From a virus: a stretch of DNA of 32,320 bases. Shown piece by piece: positions 1 to 8,394 of this stretch. Below the pieces are notes generated by a model that was not told where the DNA came from, ran no database searches, and was given only the letters and a program-made list of their open reading frames with translations. How positions within the stretch are numbered: the first letter of the stretch is position 1; every line of letters begins with the position of its first letter. Made by a program: the position numbers and the translations under genes. The stretch covers positions 1 through 32,320 of the IMG/VR virus record IMGVR_UViG_3300007734_000579. One strand, written 5' to 3'.

Positions 1-57
1 AACATTGCTAAGGGCAAGATGAGTGCGGCATATTGAGCCAATAAAGTAAAGTGGTGA
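1..57 (+). pseudogene. 3' end of the DUF6321-like small protein gene, with premature stop
   Basis: This is the second copy of the last 19 codons of the gene at 31993-32250. Position 36 turns TGG (Trp) into TGA, so this copy would stop seven residues early; the normal stop is TGA 55-57. It is a contig-edge duplicate and not an independent gene. The change could be a sequencing or assembly error or a real population variant. Confidence 0.7.
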
Positions 58-127
58 CAAATTGTAACAATCACCAAACCGAAAGGAAGTGATGGACAGA
101 AAACTTGAGTGGCGACAGATCGCTGAT
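1..127. repeat. Left copy of 127-bp terminal repeat (contig overlap)
   Basis: These 127 bases match 32194-32320 at every position except 36 (A here, G at 32229). The overlap shows that the molecule is circular, circularly permuted or terminally redundant, with 32,193 unique bases. A length of exactly 127 is a common assembler k-mer, so an assembly overlap is at least as likely as a biological terminal repeat. It contains the 3' end of the last small gene, the short intergenic gap and the start of the methyltransferase gene. Confidence 0.95.
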
Positions 128-1357
128 TTAATTCCTTACGCAAGGAATGCCCGTACCCATTCTGACGAGCAAGTGGCTCAGATAGCAGCAAGCATTAAAG
201 AGTTTGGGTGGACTAACCCGATTCTTGTTGATGGCGAAAATGGCATCATTGCAGGGCATGGAAGGCTTGCGGCGGCTAGAAAGCTCGGAAACACAGAAGT
301 ACCCGTCATTGAGTTAACGGGGCTGTCTGATGCTCAAAAACGGGCTTACATACTGGCAGACAATAAACTAGCCCTCAATGCTGGATGGGATACAGATATG
401 CTCATTGAGGAGCTAAAAGAACTCAAAGAGATGGATTTTGATCTTGAGTTGACCGGATTCAGCGACAAAGAAATATCTGACTTTTTGGTTGAAGAAGTGG
501 AGGGGCTAACCGATGAGGATGCTGTTCCTGATGTACCGGAAGAACCAAAAACCAAACTGGGCGACATTTACCAACTTGGCAACCACCGCCTAATGTGCGG
601 TGACTCTACTAGCATAGATGCGGTAGAGAAGTTGATGGATGGCGTAGAGATTGACTTTATGTTTACCAGTCCACCATATAACGCAGGAGACTCCGAAAAG
701 TTATCTGGTAACACTCACACAACTGATAATAAATATGCAACCTATCGGGATGATAAAACTCAAAATGATTACTTAGATTTCTTGCGTGGGTTTACGAACG
801 CATGGATGTGGGTAAGTAAATGCATGGTGGTAAACATTCAACAATTGGCTGGAAATAAGATTGCTTTTGTTGAATACCTTAATACATATAAGAATCATCT
901 TATTGACATTGCTATTTGGGACAAAAAACATGGTGCGCCACAAATGGCAAAAAATGTGATGTCTAACCGATTTGAGTACATTATTTTTCTTGGGCAAACA
1001 GAAAACCCATCAAGGGCAATTCCGACCGCTGACTTTCAAGGAACAATTCAAAATGTTTACGAAGGTCAACCGAACCGCAAAAATGAATTTTCTAAGGTTC
1101 ATGCAGCAACATTCCCCGTGGATTTCCCATTGTGGGCAATCAAGTCTTTTACTAAAAACCGGTCAATTATTGGCGACGCATTTGGTGGAACTGGGACAAC
1201 AATGATTGCTTGTGAGAAGTTAGGACGAACCAACTTTACAATGGAGCTAGACCCCAAGTATTGCGATGTGATCGTAAAGCGATGGGAAGACTTCACGGGC
1301 AAAAAGGCTAAGTTAGTAAGTGCTGACGCCGAACTTTCGGAATTAGAAACGGTGTAA
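92..1357 (+). CDS. ParB-like nuclease domain / DNA methyltransferase fusion
   Basis: The 421-aa protein has two modules. Residues 1 to about 100 form a ParB/Srx-type domain with the signature GHGRLAAARKLG near residues 55-66. From about residue 155 there is an amino-methyltransferase domain with catalytic motif TSPPYN (192-197) and, near the C-terminus, the SAM-binding GGTGTT motif followed by MELDPKYCDVI. The catalytic motif precedes the SAM motif, which is the beta-class order of N4-C/N6-A methylases. No restriction enzyme is nearby, so it is an orphan methylase, probably modifying phage DNA before packaging or shielding it from host restriction (inference). ATG 92 is preferred over GTG 89 because AAAGGAAG lies just upstream. 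It sits directly before the terminase genes. Target sequence and base cannot be read from the protein. Confidence 0.9.
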   Translation: MDRKLEWRQIADLIPYARNARTHSDEQVAQIAASIKEFGWTNPILVDGENGIIAGHGRLAAARKLGNTEVPVIELTGLSDAQKRAYILADNKLALNAGWDTDMLIEELKELKEMDFDLELTGFSDKEISDFLVEEVEGLTDEDAVPDVPEEPKTKLGDIYQLGNHRLMCGDSTSIDAVEKLMDGVEIDFMFTSPPYNAGDSEKLSGNTHTTDNKYATYRDDKTQNDYLDFLRGFTNAWMWVSKCMVVNIQQLAGNKIAFVEYLNTYKNHLIDIAIWDKKHGAPQMAKNVMSNRFEYIIFLGQTENPSRAIPTADFQGTIQNVYEGQPNRKNEFSKVHAATFPVDFPLWAIKSFTKNRSIIGDAFGGTGTTMIACEKLGRTNFTMELDPKYCDVIVKRWEDFTGKKAKLVSADAELSELETV

Positions 1358-1359
1358 TC

Positions 1360-1698
1360 ATGCAGGGAAAACAACACATTCCAACTGAGGAAAGCCGGAA
1401 GCTGGCAAGGACACTAAGCGCGGTGGGTATACGCTTTGAGGATATTGCCGGCAAGCTGGAGATCAACACCGACACTTTGCAAAAGTATTACAGCAAAGAC
1501 TTGGCAGACGGTCGTGTAGATGCAAACGCGAATATTGGCAAAACCCTATATGAGCAAGCAAAGAATGGGAACACAACCGCGGCTATCTTTTGGCTGAAAA
1601 CACGGGCAGGATGGAAAGAAACCACTGTTAACGAGATAACTGGCGCAGATGGCGCAGAATTGGTTATTAGATGGGCACCGCCGAGCGTTCCATCGTAA
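1360..1698 (+). CDS. Putative small terminase subunit (TerS)
   Basis: This 112-aa protein ends 28 bases inside the large terminase gene. The N-terminal half reads like a helix-turn-helix (ARTLSAVGIRFEDIAGKLE, about residues 19-37, then NTDTLQKYY). The second half has the GNTTAAIFWLKTRAGWKET pattern that recurs in phage small terminases and terminase-associated DNA-binding proteins. The expected role is recognition of the packaging site and assembly as a ring that hands DNA to the large subunit. It starts two bases after the methylase stop with no strong Shine-Dalgarno sequence, so translational coupling is likely. The assignment rests on position and HTH character more than on a diagnostic motif. 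Confidence 0.75.
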   Translation: MQGKQHIPTEESRKLARTLSAVGIRFEDIAGKLEINTDTLQKYYSKDLADGRVDANANIGKTLYEQAKNGNTTAAIFWLKTRAGWKETTVNEITGADGAELVIRWAPPSVPS

Positions 1699-2939
1699 TC
1701 CCCTACTCCCCGAGAAAAGAGCAATTGCAGATTCACAATCTGCTGGACGCTCACAGATTCGGGGTGGTGGTAGCCCATCGAAGGATGGGAAAGACGGTAA
1801 GCGCAATCAACCATCTGATTAAAGATGCGGTGACGAACCAAAAGGAAGCACCGAGATACGCCTACATTGCCCCGACCTACGGTCAAGCCAAACGGGTGGC
1901 ATGGGACTATCTCACCAAGTATGCAAGACCGTTAGGCGGTACAGAGAACATATCCGAGTTACGGGTGGACTTTTGGAACCGCCGGATTCAGCTATATGGG
2001 TCAGACAATCCCGATTCACTGCGCGGACAGTACTTTGACGGGGTGATTCTTGACGAGATTGGCGACCAAAACCCAAAGATATGGACAGACATAATCCGAC
2101 CGGCATTGGCTGACAGACTCGGATGGTGCTTGTTTATCGGGACTCCAAAGGGCCACAATCACTTTAAAGACCTCAGAGATCGGGCAGAAACTGAGGATGG
2201 GTGGGGACTTCTAGAGTTCAAAGCCTCCCAAACGCAAGTCTTAAACGAGACCGAACTTAAGGCGGCTCGGGTGGAAATGGGGGACGACAAGTACCTACAA
2301 GAGTTTGAATGCTCGTTTACCGCTGCGGTGGAGGGGTCTTATTACGGTCAATTGCTGAACGATTTGGACGAAAAGAACCACATTCAAGAGTTTCCCCGTG
2401 ATGACCTTTGTAAGACAGTGGCTGCATGGGACTTAGGAATGGGAGACTCAACCGCAATTTGGGTGGCTCAGATAGCGGGTTCAGAAATCCGACTGATCGA
2501 CTTTTACGAGAACAACGGGGTCGGACTCGACAATTATGTGAATTGGTTGAGGCATAATGGATGGGACAAAGCCGAGCAAATCCTACCCCATGATGTTCAA
2601 GTGCGGGAACTCGGAACGGGAAAAAGCCGCATGGAGGTATTAACCGATGCGGGATTAAACATTCGGGTTGCCCCGCGCATGGGGGTCGATGATGGAATCC
2701 AAGCAGTGCGAAGGCTACTCCCGCGATGTTGGTTTAATGTGCCTAAGGTCAAGCAAGGACTAGACGCACTCAGAAACTACCGGAGGGATTACGATGAAAA
2801 GCGGAAAATCTTTTACGAGCGACCACTTCATGATTGGAGCAGTCATGCTTCTGATGCTTTTCGCTACCTTGCAATCGGTCTAAATGAAACCTCCGGCTGG
2901 TCAAAGATGCCCACTCAAAATGTGAAATGGATTGTGTGA
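1671..2939 (+). CDS. Terminase large subunit (TerL), ATPase-nuclease
   Basis: The packaging motor is 422 aa. Visible motifs, in order: a Walker A-like AHRRMGKT (35-42), a Walker B VILDE (125-129, catalytic Glu129), the coupling motif FIGTPKG (about 154-160), then an RNase H-like nuclease domain starting at AAWDLGMGD (about 247-255) and ending with the acidic SSHASDAFRY near residue 405. ATPase and headful-cutting nuclease are therefore both intact. The start overlaps terS by 28 bases. The stop TGA overlaps the portal ATG (TGATG), so packaging genes are translationally coupled. Length is typical for podovirus-type terminases. Among all genes here this is one of the safest assignments. Confidence 0.95.
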   Translation: MGTAERSIVIPYSPRKEQLQIHNLLDAHRFGVVVAHRRMGKTVSAINHLIKDAVTNQKEAPRYAYIAPTYGQAKRVAWDYLTKYARPLGGTENISELRVDFWNRRIQLYGSDNPDSLRGQYFDGVILDEIGDQNPKIWTDIIRPALADRLGWCLFIGTPKGHNHFKDLRDRAETEDGWGLLEFKASQTQVLNETELKAARVEMGDDKYLQEFECSFTAAVEGSYYGQLLNDLDEKNHIQEFPRDDLCKTVAAWDLGMGDSTAIWVAQIAGSEIRLIDFYENNGVGLDNYVNWLRHNGWDKAEQILPHDVQVRELGTGKSRMEVLTDAGLNIRVAPRMGVDDGIQAVRRLLPRCWFNVPKVKQGLDALRNYRRDYDEKRKIFYERPLHDWSSHASDAFRYLAIGLNETSGWSKMPTQNVKWIV

Positions 2940-4957
2940 TGGACGAAAACAAACTCAAATCAATCATTGATGCGGAGATTTCCAACAGTCTCGGCTATTT
3001 GGAGACCGAAACCACTGAACAGCGCAGAGAAGCACTGCAAGCCTACCTCCGGCAACCTTACGGCAATGAGGTGGAGGGCAAGTCTCAGATTGTCACGGGT
3101 GAGGTAGCAGAGGCCGTAGACGGTTCTTTACCGTCATTGGTGCGTATCTTCTCTGCAAGCGATGAGGTGGTGAGGTTTGAACCCCGCGGCCCAAACGATG
3201 AGGCCGGAGCAAAGCAAGCCACTGAGTATGTGAATTGGGTATTCAATCGTGACAACGAAGGCGTGATTATTCTTCACGATTGGTTTAAGGATGCGCTTCT
3301 TCAAAAGGTTGGAGTGGTCAAAGCCTATTGGGAAGATAAAGAAGATGTCATCAAAGAAAAGTACCGCGATCTAACTGAAGATGAACTCGCCATGCTGATG
3401 AGCGATGGCACTATGGAGATCGTTGAACAAGACACGCAAGAATTCGATCAGATGACCCCAATGGGGCCTGTAAAGGTCAAGATTCATGCTGTGACCGTAT
3501 CAAAGAAACAAAAGACGGGCCGTGTGGTGGTCGAGAATGTACCTCCGGAAGAATTCCTAATCTCTAAGAAGGCTCGGAGAATTGAGGGTTCGCCATTCGT
3601 TGCCCACCGCAAGCTGATGACCCGTAGCGACTTGATCGCAATGGGCTTTGATGCTGACATTGTGGACGGGATTCCTTCTAGCGACTCACTGACCTACACG
3701 CCGGAGCGACTTGTTCGGTTCTCCAACGGTGAGCAACCGGACGACTCCACAAGCATGGATGACTCGATGCAGAGTGTGGAAGTGTTTGAGTGCTACCTAC
3801 GGGCAGACATGGACGGGGACGGTATCGCTGAACTGCGACAAGTGTTCTATGCTGGCAACGAGATTCTGTCAGACGAAGAATGTGACTATGTGCCATTCCA
3901 CTCAATCTGTCCGATTCCAATCCCGCACAAGTTTTTCGGTCAATCATTGGCTGACAGAACGACAGACATTCAGCTTCAAAAGACGACTATTACCCGTCAG
4001 ATTTTGGACAACCTCTATCTGACAAACAATGCTCGTGTGACTGCGGTTGACGGGCAAGTTAACTTAGATGATTTGCTCACAGCTACTGCGGGTGGGGTGG
4101 TGCGGATTAAGTCTCAAGGCGCGGTGCAACCGTTACAAGTGCAACCCGTTGCCGGACAAGCCTTTCCTATGCTTCAGTATCTTGACTCTGTGGCTCAAAA
4201 GCGTACCGGAGTGACAGACGCTTCCCAAGGGCTAGACCCCGCTATTTTGCAGAATGTGACTGCTGCGGCTGTGGCATCTATGCAAGCGGCTGGTGCGGGT
4301 AAGGTCGAACTGATCGCACGAATCTTTGCGGAAACGGGTGTTAAGTCTTTGTTTAAAGGGATTCTGCATCTTCTTTGTAAGTATCAAGACAAGCCCCGCA
4401 TTGTGCGGATGAGAGGCTCTTATGTGGCCTTTGACCCGCGAGAGTGGACTAATCAGTACGATGTGGACATAAATGTGGGTCTTGGTGCTGGCAACCGTCA
4501 AGAACAAATGGCGATGCTTCAAATGGTCTTGCAAAAACAAGAGCAAGTGTTGGGACAGATGGGGCCGTCTAACCCATTGGTGAGCATTGGACAGTATCGG
4601 AACACACTCGGTCGGATGGTGGAAGCGGCAGGGTTCAAAGACAGTGCTGAGTTTTATAAAGCCATTCCTCCGGAACTCGATCAGCAATTGAGCAACCCAC
4701 AACCGCAAGCACCGCAGATGACTCCGGAAGCACAAGCGGCAATGGCAAAGGCTCAAGCGGACATTCAGAATCAACAGATGAAGGCGCAAGCTGATATTCA
4801 GTTGGCAAGGGAGAAAGCTGCTGCTGATTTGCAGTTACAGCGCGACAAGTTCCAAGCCGAAATGTTGTTCAGAAAGCAAGAGTTTGAAGCAGAGGCCCAA
4901 TTGAAAGCAATGAAGGTAGGTGCAGGGATTACCTCAAACATTGAGATACCCGGATGA
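2939..4957 (+). CDS. Portal protein
   Basis: This 672-aa protein forms the dodecameric portal at the capsid vertex through which DNA is packaged and ejected. Its length, the acidic N-terminus with GEVAEAVDGSLPSLVRIF, the central SICPIPIPHKFFGQSLADRT block and the following long helical region are typical of P22/SU10-type podovirus portals. The last about 80 residues are a Gln/Ala-rich coiled coil (AQADIQNQQMKAQADIQ and onward), resembling the barrel extension of P22-like portals. ATG 2939 is chosen because it overlaps the terL stop; an in-frame ATG at 2927 would add four residues. It overlaps the next gene by 4 bases (ATGA). Confidence 0.93.
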   Translation: MDENKLKSIIDAEISNSLGYLETETTEQRREALQAYLRQPYGNEVEGKSQIVTGEVAEAVDGSLPSLVRIFSASDEVVRFEPRGPNDEAGAKQATEYVNWVFNRDNEGVIILHDWFKDALLQKVGVVKAYWEDKEDVIKEKYRDLTEDELAMLMSDGTMEIVEQDTQEFDQMTPMGPVKVKIHAVTVSKKQKTGRVVVENVPPEEFLISKKARRIEGSPFVAHRKLMTRSDLIAMGFDADIVDGIPSSDSLTYTPERLVRFSNGEQPDDSTSMDDSMQSVEVFECYLRADMDGDGIAELRQVFYAGNEILSDEECDYVPFHSICPIPIPHKFFGQSLADRTTDIQLQKTTITRQILDNLYLTNNARVTAVDGQVNLDDLLTATAGGVVRIKSQGAVQPLQVQPVAGQAFPMLQYLDSVAQKRTGVTDASQGLDPAILQNVTAAAVASMQAAGAGKVELIARIFAETGVKSLFKGILHLLCKYQDKPRIVRMRGSYVAFDPREWTNQYDVDINVGLGAGNRQEQMAMLQMVLQKQEQVLGQMGPSNPLVSIGQYRNTLGRMVEAAGFKDSAEFYKAIPPELDQQLSNPQPQAPQMTPEAQAAMAKAQADIQNQQMKAQADIQLAREKAAADLQLQRDKFQAEMLFRKQEFEAEAQLKAMKVGAGITSNIEIPG

Positions 4958-7173
4958 CAACGCTAGACACACTCATTGGCAGTAATACGGGTTTTGGAAA
5001 TGTCATAAAGACAATCCAAAGCGGTGGGGCATATATCGACCCTAAAGGCCGAGTTTTATCAACTACTCAATTAAAGCCTTTGCCCACTTATTACGGTGGG
5101 GGTGCAGTCTTTACCGTCAGAGATCAAGCCTATAGCTATGATGAAAACGGGAGCATGATTCCGGTTCCGCGAGAACCGCTAGAGATATACAAATTTGATG
5201 TTGCTGGCGATGGAAAGTTCAAAGTTCCAAAGCTACGAAACGAAAAAGAAGGCGGGTATTTCAGCGACATAACGCTGAACGCCACTAAATCGGGCAACGG
5301 TTACACGGTGGAGAACACCGAAAAGAGTGCAACGGGTCAATACTTTCAACCGTTAAAAGGTACAGACTTTTCTAATCAGCAATGGGTGGGAATGTCTCGC
5401 GGATTGGCAAACATCAATAGCGCAGTCCAAAGCGGTGAAGCCACCGTAGACACAAAGTTAAGTACTCAAAGAAGCGAATCACCGGATGGTGTAGTTGAGG
5501 AAAAACAGTATTACGCATTGAGAGATGGAAACGGCAGAGAAGTCGGGGCACTCTATGATGTTCCCGGCAGGGCAGACATTAAATATGCTGATGTAGGAAA
5601 CGAAACTGCTGGCGGTGGGCATTATGTATTCTTACAGACTGACCCAAAGACTGGACGGGTTGCGCCGATTCAAGACTTTGGAGCGCAAGTAACTTATCGT
5701 CCATCGGGCGGCAAAACATTTTGGCAACAACAATCAGAGGCAGTTAAAGCATTTGCACCTTATGCGGCATTAATATTTGGTGGGCCATTAGCGGCTGAGT
5801 TAGGTGGTGGTCTATTGGGTGCTGCGGGTTCGTCTGCAATATTTCAAGCTGCGGCAGGTGTACCCATTGAAAAGATGGCAGAGAACATAGCCACAAGCAC
5901 CTTAACAGCGGGAGCATTGGGGTCAAGTGGTGTTGACCTTGCTGGTGCTGCTGGCGGTGGTGTAACGGGCACGATGGCGGCTAACACTGCGGCTAATCTA
6001 TTGCAAGGCAAAACAGTAGAGCAAGCATTAACAAATGCAGCTATCAGCACCGCTATTAATACGGGTGCAGAGAAAATAGCCGAAGGACAAGCGTCTGATT
6101 ACATTCAGAATCTTCCAATTCCGGATTATTTGAATGTTGATATTGCACCAACAAGCGCAGACACAATAGCGGCATTTCCGGAGACCAATCCGAATCTAGT
6201 TAATACAACAATCTCAGATATAACTACGCTTCCGGCCGGAACGGTAGAAGGCATCAACGCCACATTACCTACGACCTTAGTCGGTGACACACCGATTGAT
6301 TACACGCTGACACCCGCAGCAAAGTCGGTGACTGTTGACGATGTGGTGAAAAACATCATTCTTGAAAACTTAGACACAAGCCTACAAACGGGCACTCTAA
6401 CGGCAGATCAAGTAGACACAGCACTAAACACGCTGACGGGTGGATATACGCTTGGCGGCACGACTGAGGGTATCAAAGCCACAATGCCGGAGACATTGGT
6501 AACTGGCACAGAACCCATTGATTACACGCTGAACACCTTAACGGGTGGTGAGGGTTTGACACTGCCAACAAGCCCTAATTTGGAAAGCATGGGCGGTGGG
6601 CAAGGGCTAACCACTGCGGTGACGGGTGGCGTATTAAGCGAAGCGGGAGTGACTCCAACGGGTAATGTGACTCTCGGAGACGCAACATCATTTATCAATA
6701 CTGGTGCTCCGGTAACGACAAATCAAACCTACACCTATGATGATGGAAGCACCATCACGGTTGACAAAGATGGCAACATTATTGGTTATACAGATGCAAC
6801 CGACACGCCATACACGGGCACTGTTGAACCACCATCTAGCCCACTCACAAAGTCACAAGTCGAAGGGCTTATCAAACTCGGATTAGGTATTTATGGAACA
6901 TCACAAGTCGCCAATGTGGTGCGTGATGCCATATCTAGCGGTGATGAACAAACGCAGACCGGATTCCCATTCACTCCGAGCGACATATCCGGATGGGCAC
7001 GACCCGAGTACACACAGACATGGCAAGCACCGCTAGACATTAACTCACTGTTTACCACTGACAATCTGTTAGGCGGCACTCAATGGGCTGGACTGCAAGG
7101 CAACCAATTCGCCAATATCCCGCAAGTATCAATGGCTGACTTCATATCGAGTATCCAAAATGGAAAAGTTTGA
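4954..7173 (+). CDS. Large Ala/Gly/Thr-rich virion protein, candidate ejection protein
   Basis: I do not recognise a named family in this 739-aa protein. It lies directly after the portal, where some podoviruses keep internal head or ejection proteins. Residues about 260-370 are small and hydrophobic (for example LIFGGPLAAELGGGLLGAAG), which is compatible with membrane insertion during DNA injection. The later half is Thr-rich and repetitive: residues 430-453 and 503-527 repeat a unit of the form T-x-EGI-x-AT-x-P-x-TLV...PIDYTL. No signal peptide is visible. The gene overlaps the portal by ATGA and the next gene by 14 bases. The ejection role is inference from position and composition; an alternative is a minor head or tail protein. 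Confidence 0.6.
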   Translation: MTTLDTLIGSNTGFGNVIKTIQSGGAYIDPKGRVLSTTQLKPLPTYYGGGAVFTVRDQAYSYDENGSMIPVPREPLEIYKFDVAGDGKFKVPKLRNEKEGGYFSDITLNATKSGNGYTVENTEKSATGQYFQPLKGTDFSNQQWVGMSRGLANINSAVQSGEATVDTKLSTQRSESPDGVVEEKQYYALRDGNGREVGALYDVPGRADIKYADVGNETAGGGHYVFLQTDPKTGRVAPIQDFGAQVTYRPSGGKTFWQQQSEAVKAFAPYAALIFGGPLAAELGGGLLGAAGSSAIFQAAAGVPIEKMAENIATSTLTAGALGSSGVDLAGAAGGGVTGTMAANTAANLLQGKTVEQALTNAAISTAINTGAEKIAEGQASDYIQNLPIPDYLNVDIAPTSADTIAAFPETNPNLVNTTISDITTLPAGTVEGINATLPTTLVGDTPIDYTLTPAAKSVTVDDVVKNIILENLDTSLQTGTLTADQVDTALNTLTGGYTLGGTTEGIKATMPETLVTGTEPIDYTLNTLTGGEGLTLPTSPNLESMGGGQGLTTAVTGGVLSEAGVTPTGNVTLGDATSFINTGAPVTTNQTYTYDDGSTITVDKDGNIIGYTDATDTPYTGTVEPPSSPLTKSQVEGLIKLGLGIYGTSQVANVVRDAISSGDEQTQTGFPFTPSDISGWARPEYTQTWQAPLDINSLFTTDNLLGGTQWAGLQGNQFANIPQVSMADFISSIQNGKV
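6241..6534 (+). repeat. Imperfect internal duplication within the 739-aa virion protein
   Basis: Bases 6241-6312 encode 24 residues and 6460-6534 encode 25 residues of the same pattern: EGI, AT, P, TLV, PIDYTL. They are separated by about 49 residues. The copies differ by several substitutions and one inserted residue, so the duplication is old. The flanking NTLTGG motif also occurs twice. Confidence 0.7.
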
Positions 7174-7390
7174 ACTTGCCAAAAATCTGCTCTCCGATGA
7201 CTTCTTCTTAGAAGAAATGGAAGCGTTAAAGCAATCTGAATTGCTGAATATAGTTAACTCTGCGCCGGAAGATATAGAAGCGCGAGAACTTGCATATTTA
7301 AAAATTCATGCTTTACAATCAATTAAAGGCCACTTTGAATCAATCGCTGCCACAGGGCAAATTGTGAAAAAGCGGTGGAAGATTTTGTAG
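7160..7390 (+). CDS. Small helical protein between ejection protein and scaffold
   Basis: This 76-aa acidic, predicted all-helical protein starts 14 bases before the previous stop. The C-terminal half has the pattern ELAYLKIHALQSIKGHFESI followed by a basic tail ending VKKRWKIL. It sits between the large virion protein and the scaffold gene, so a minor head-assembly role is possible. I recognise no named family and see no catalytic motif. The close spacing and coding character make the gene itself likely. Confidence 0.7.
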   Translation: MEKFELAKNLLSDDFFLEEMEALKQSELLNIVNSAPEDIEARELAYLKIHALQSIKGHFESIAATGQIVKKRWKIL

Positions 7391-7440
7391 TCGTTGACTA
7401 CACCGTGGCACTCGGTAAGTGCTGACAAAATGGGTTAGAA

Positions 7441-8379
7441 ATGAGTGATAACACGGCTCCGCAAGGAAGTGAATCGCTGAATGTGGAACAAGCTGCTTCT
7501 GCATTCTTTGGGTTAATGGACTCTGAACCGAACGCCGAAGGCCAAGTCGAACAGAGTGCAGATTCAGAGAATGAGGAAAGCGTTGATTCCGAGTTGGTGG
7601 ATTCTGAAGAAGTTGAGCAAGACAAACCGAGCACTTTTCGAGTCAAAGCGGCTGGAGAAGAACGCGAAGTAACTCTCGATCAACTTATTGAGGGCTATCA
7701 ACTTGGGGCCGACTACACAAAGAAAACCCAAACGCTTAGTGAACAACGCCGCGCTGTGGAAGCAGAACGAGCGAAGATTGACGAAGCAAACAAGTTAAGA
7801 GATCAGTATGCTCAACGCTTGCAGATGATGGAACAATTCCTAAGTCAGCAAACAAAGGGCGAGAATTTGGATGCTCTGAAGGAAAGTGACCCAATCGGGT
7901 ATGCGGTAAAGGTAGCAGAACAGCAGCAGCGCAAGGAACAACTTGCAGTTTTGAAGGCAGAACAGCAACGCATTGCACAACAGCAACAAGCGGAACACTC
8001 TGAGAAACTTCAAAGCCACATTGCTCAAGAAAGCCAAAAACTTTCTAGTTCGATACCCGGCTACGCAGACCCAAAGGCTGGAGACCAAATCCGAAAGGAT
8101 ATTAGGGACTACGCCAAGTCGATAGGGTGGACTGACCAAGAGTTAGCTAATGTCTATGATTCTCGTGCTGTATTGAGTCTGTATCACGGTATGCGTTACG
8201 CTGCTTTGCAAAAGGGAAAGCCGGAAGTATCTAAGAAGGTACAAGAAGCACCCCGAATGATGAAAAGCGGAGTATCTCAGCCGAGAGACAATCAAGAACA
8301 GCACAAAAAAGCAGTGGCGCAATTGCGTAAGACCGGAAAAATCCGAGATGCCGCAAGTGCGTTTGAACGGTTCGTTTAA
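7441..8379 (+). CDS. Capsid scaffolding protein
   Basis: This 312-aa protein lies immediately before the capsid gene, the classical scaffold position. The first about 70 residues are strongly acidic (many Glu, Asp and Ser), then KAAGEEREVTLDQLIEGYQL, a motif common in phage scaffolds. A long Gln/Glu/Lys coiled coil follows from about 95 to 200. The C-terminus is basic (KKAVAQLRKTGKIRDAASAF), like the coat-binding tail of P22-type scaffolds. It is expected to direct procapsid assembly and leave before maturation. The 50-base gap upstream contains only a short GCACT/AGTGC dyad and no convincing promoter. Confidence 0.85.
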   Translation: MSDNTAPQGSESLNVEQAASAFFGLMDSEPNAEGQVEQSADSENEESVDSELVDSEEVEQDKPSTFRVKAAGEEREVTLDQLIEGYQLGADYTKKTQTLSEQRRAVEAERAKIDEANKLRDQYAQRLQMMEQFLSQQTKGENLDALKESDPIGYAVKVAEQQQRKEQLAVLKAEQQRIAQQQQAEHSEKLQSHIAQESQKLSSSIPGYADPKAGDQIRKDIRDYAKSIGWTDQELANVYDSRAVLSLYHGMRYAALQKGKPEVSKKVQEAPRMMKSGVSQPRDNQEQHKKAVAQLRKTGKIRDAASAFERFV

Positions 8380-8394
8380 TTTAAGGATTCAATC

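Noticed and set aside
52-76. Dyad TGGTGA ... TCACCA with an inner TTGTAACAA before the methylase gene
   Set aside because: Partly inside the end of the preceding gene, only 6 bp and without a T-tract or promoter; too weak to call an operator or terminator.
4232-4789. 185-aa minus-strand frame within the portal gene
   Set aside because: Composition (Leu/His/Arg-rich) is an artefact of reading the Gln/Ala-rich portal C-terminus backwards.
7391-7440. Possible promoter with TTGACT before the scaffold gene
   Set aside because: There is no acceptable -10 at 16-18 bases; only a short GCACT/AGTGC dyad is present.
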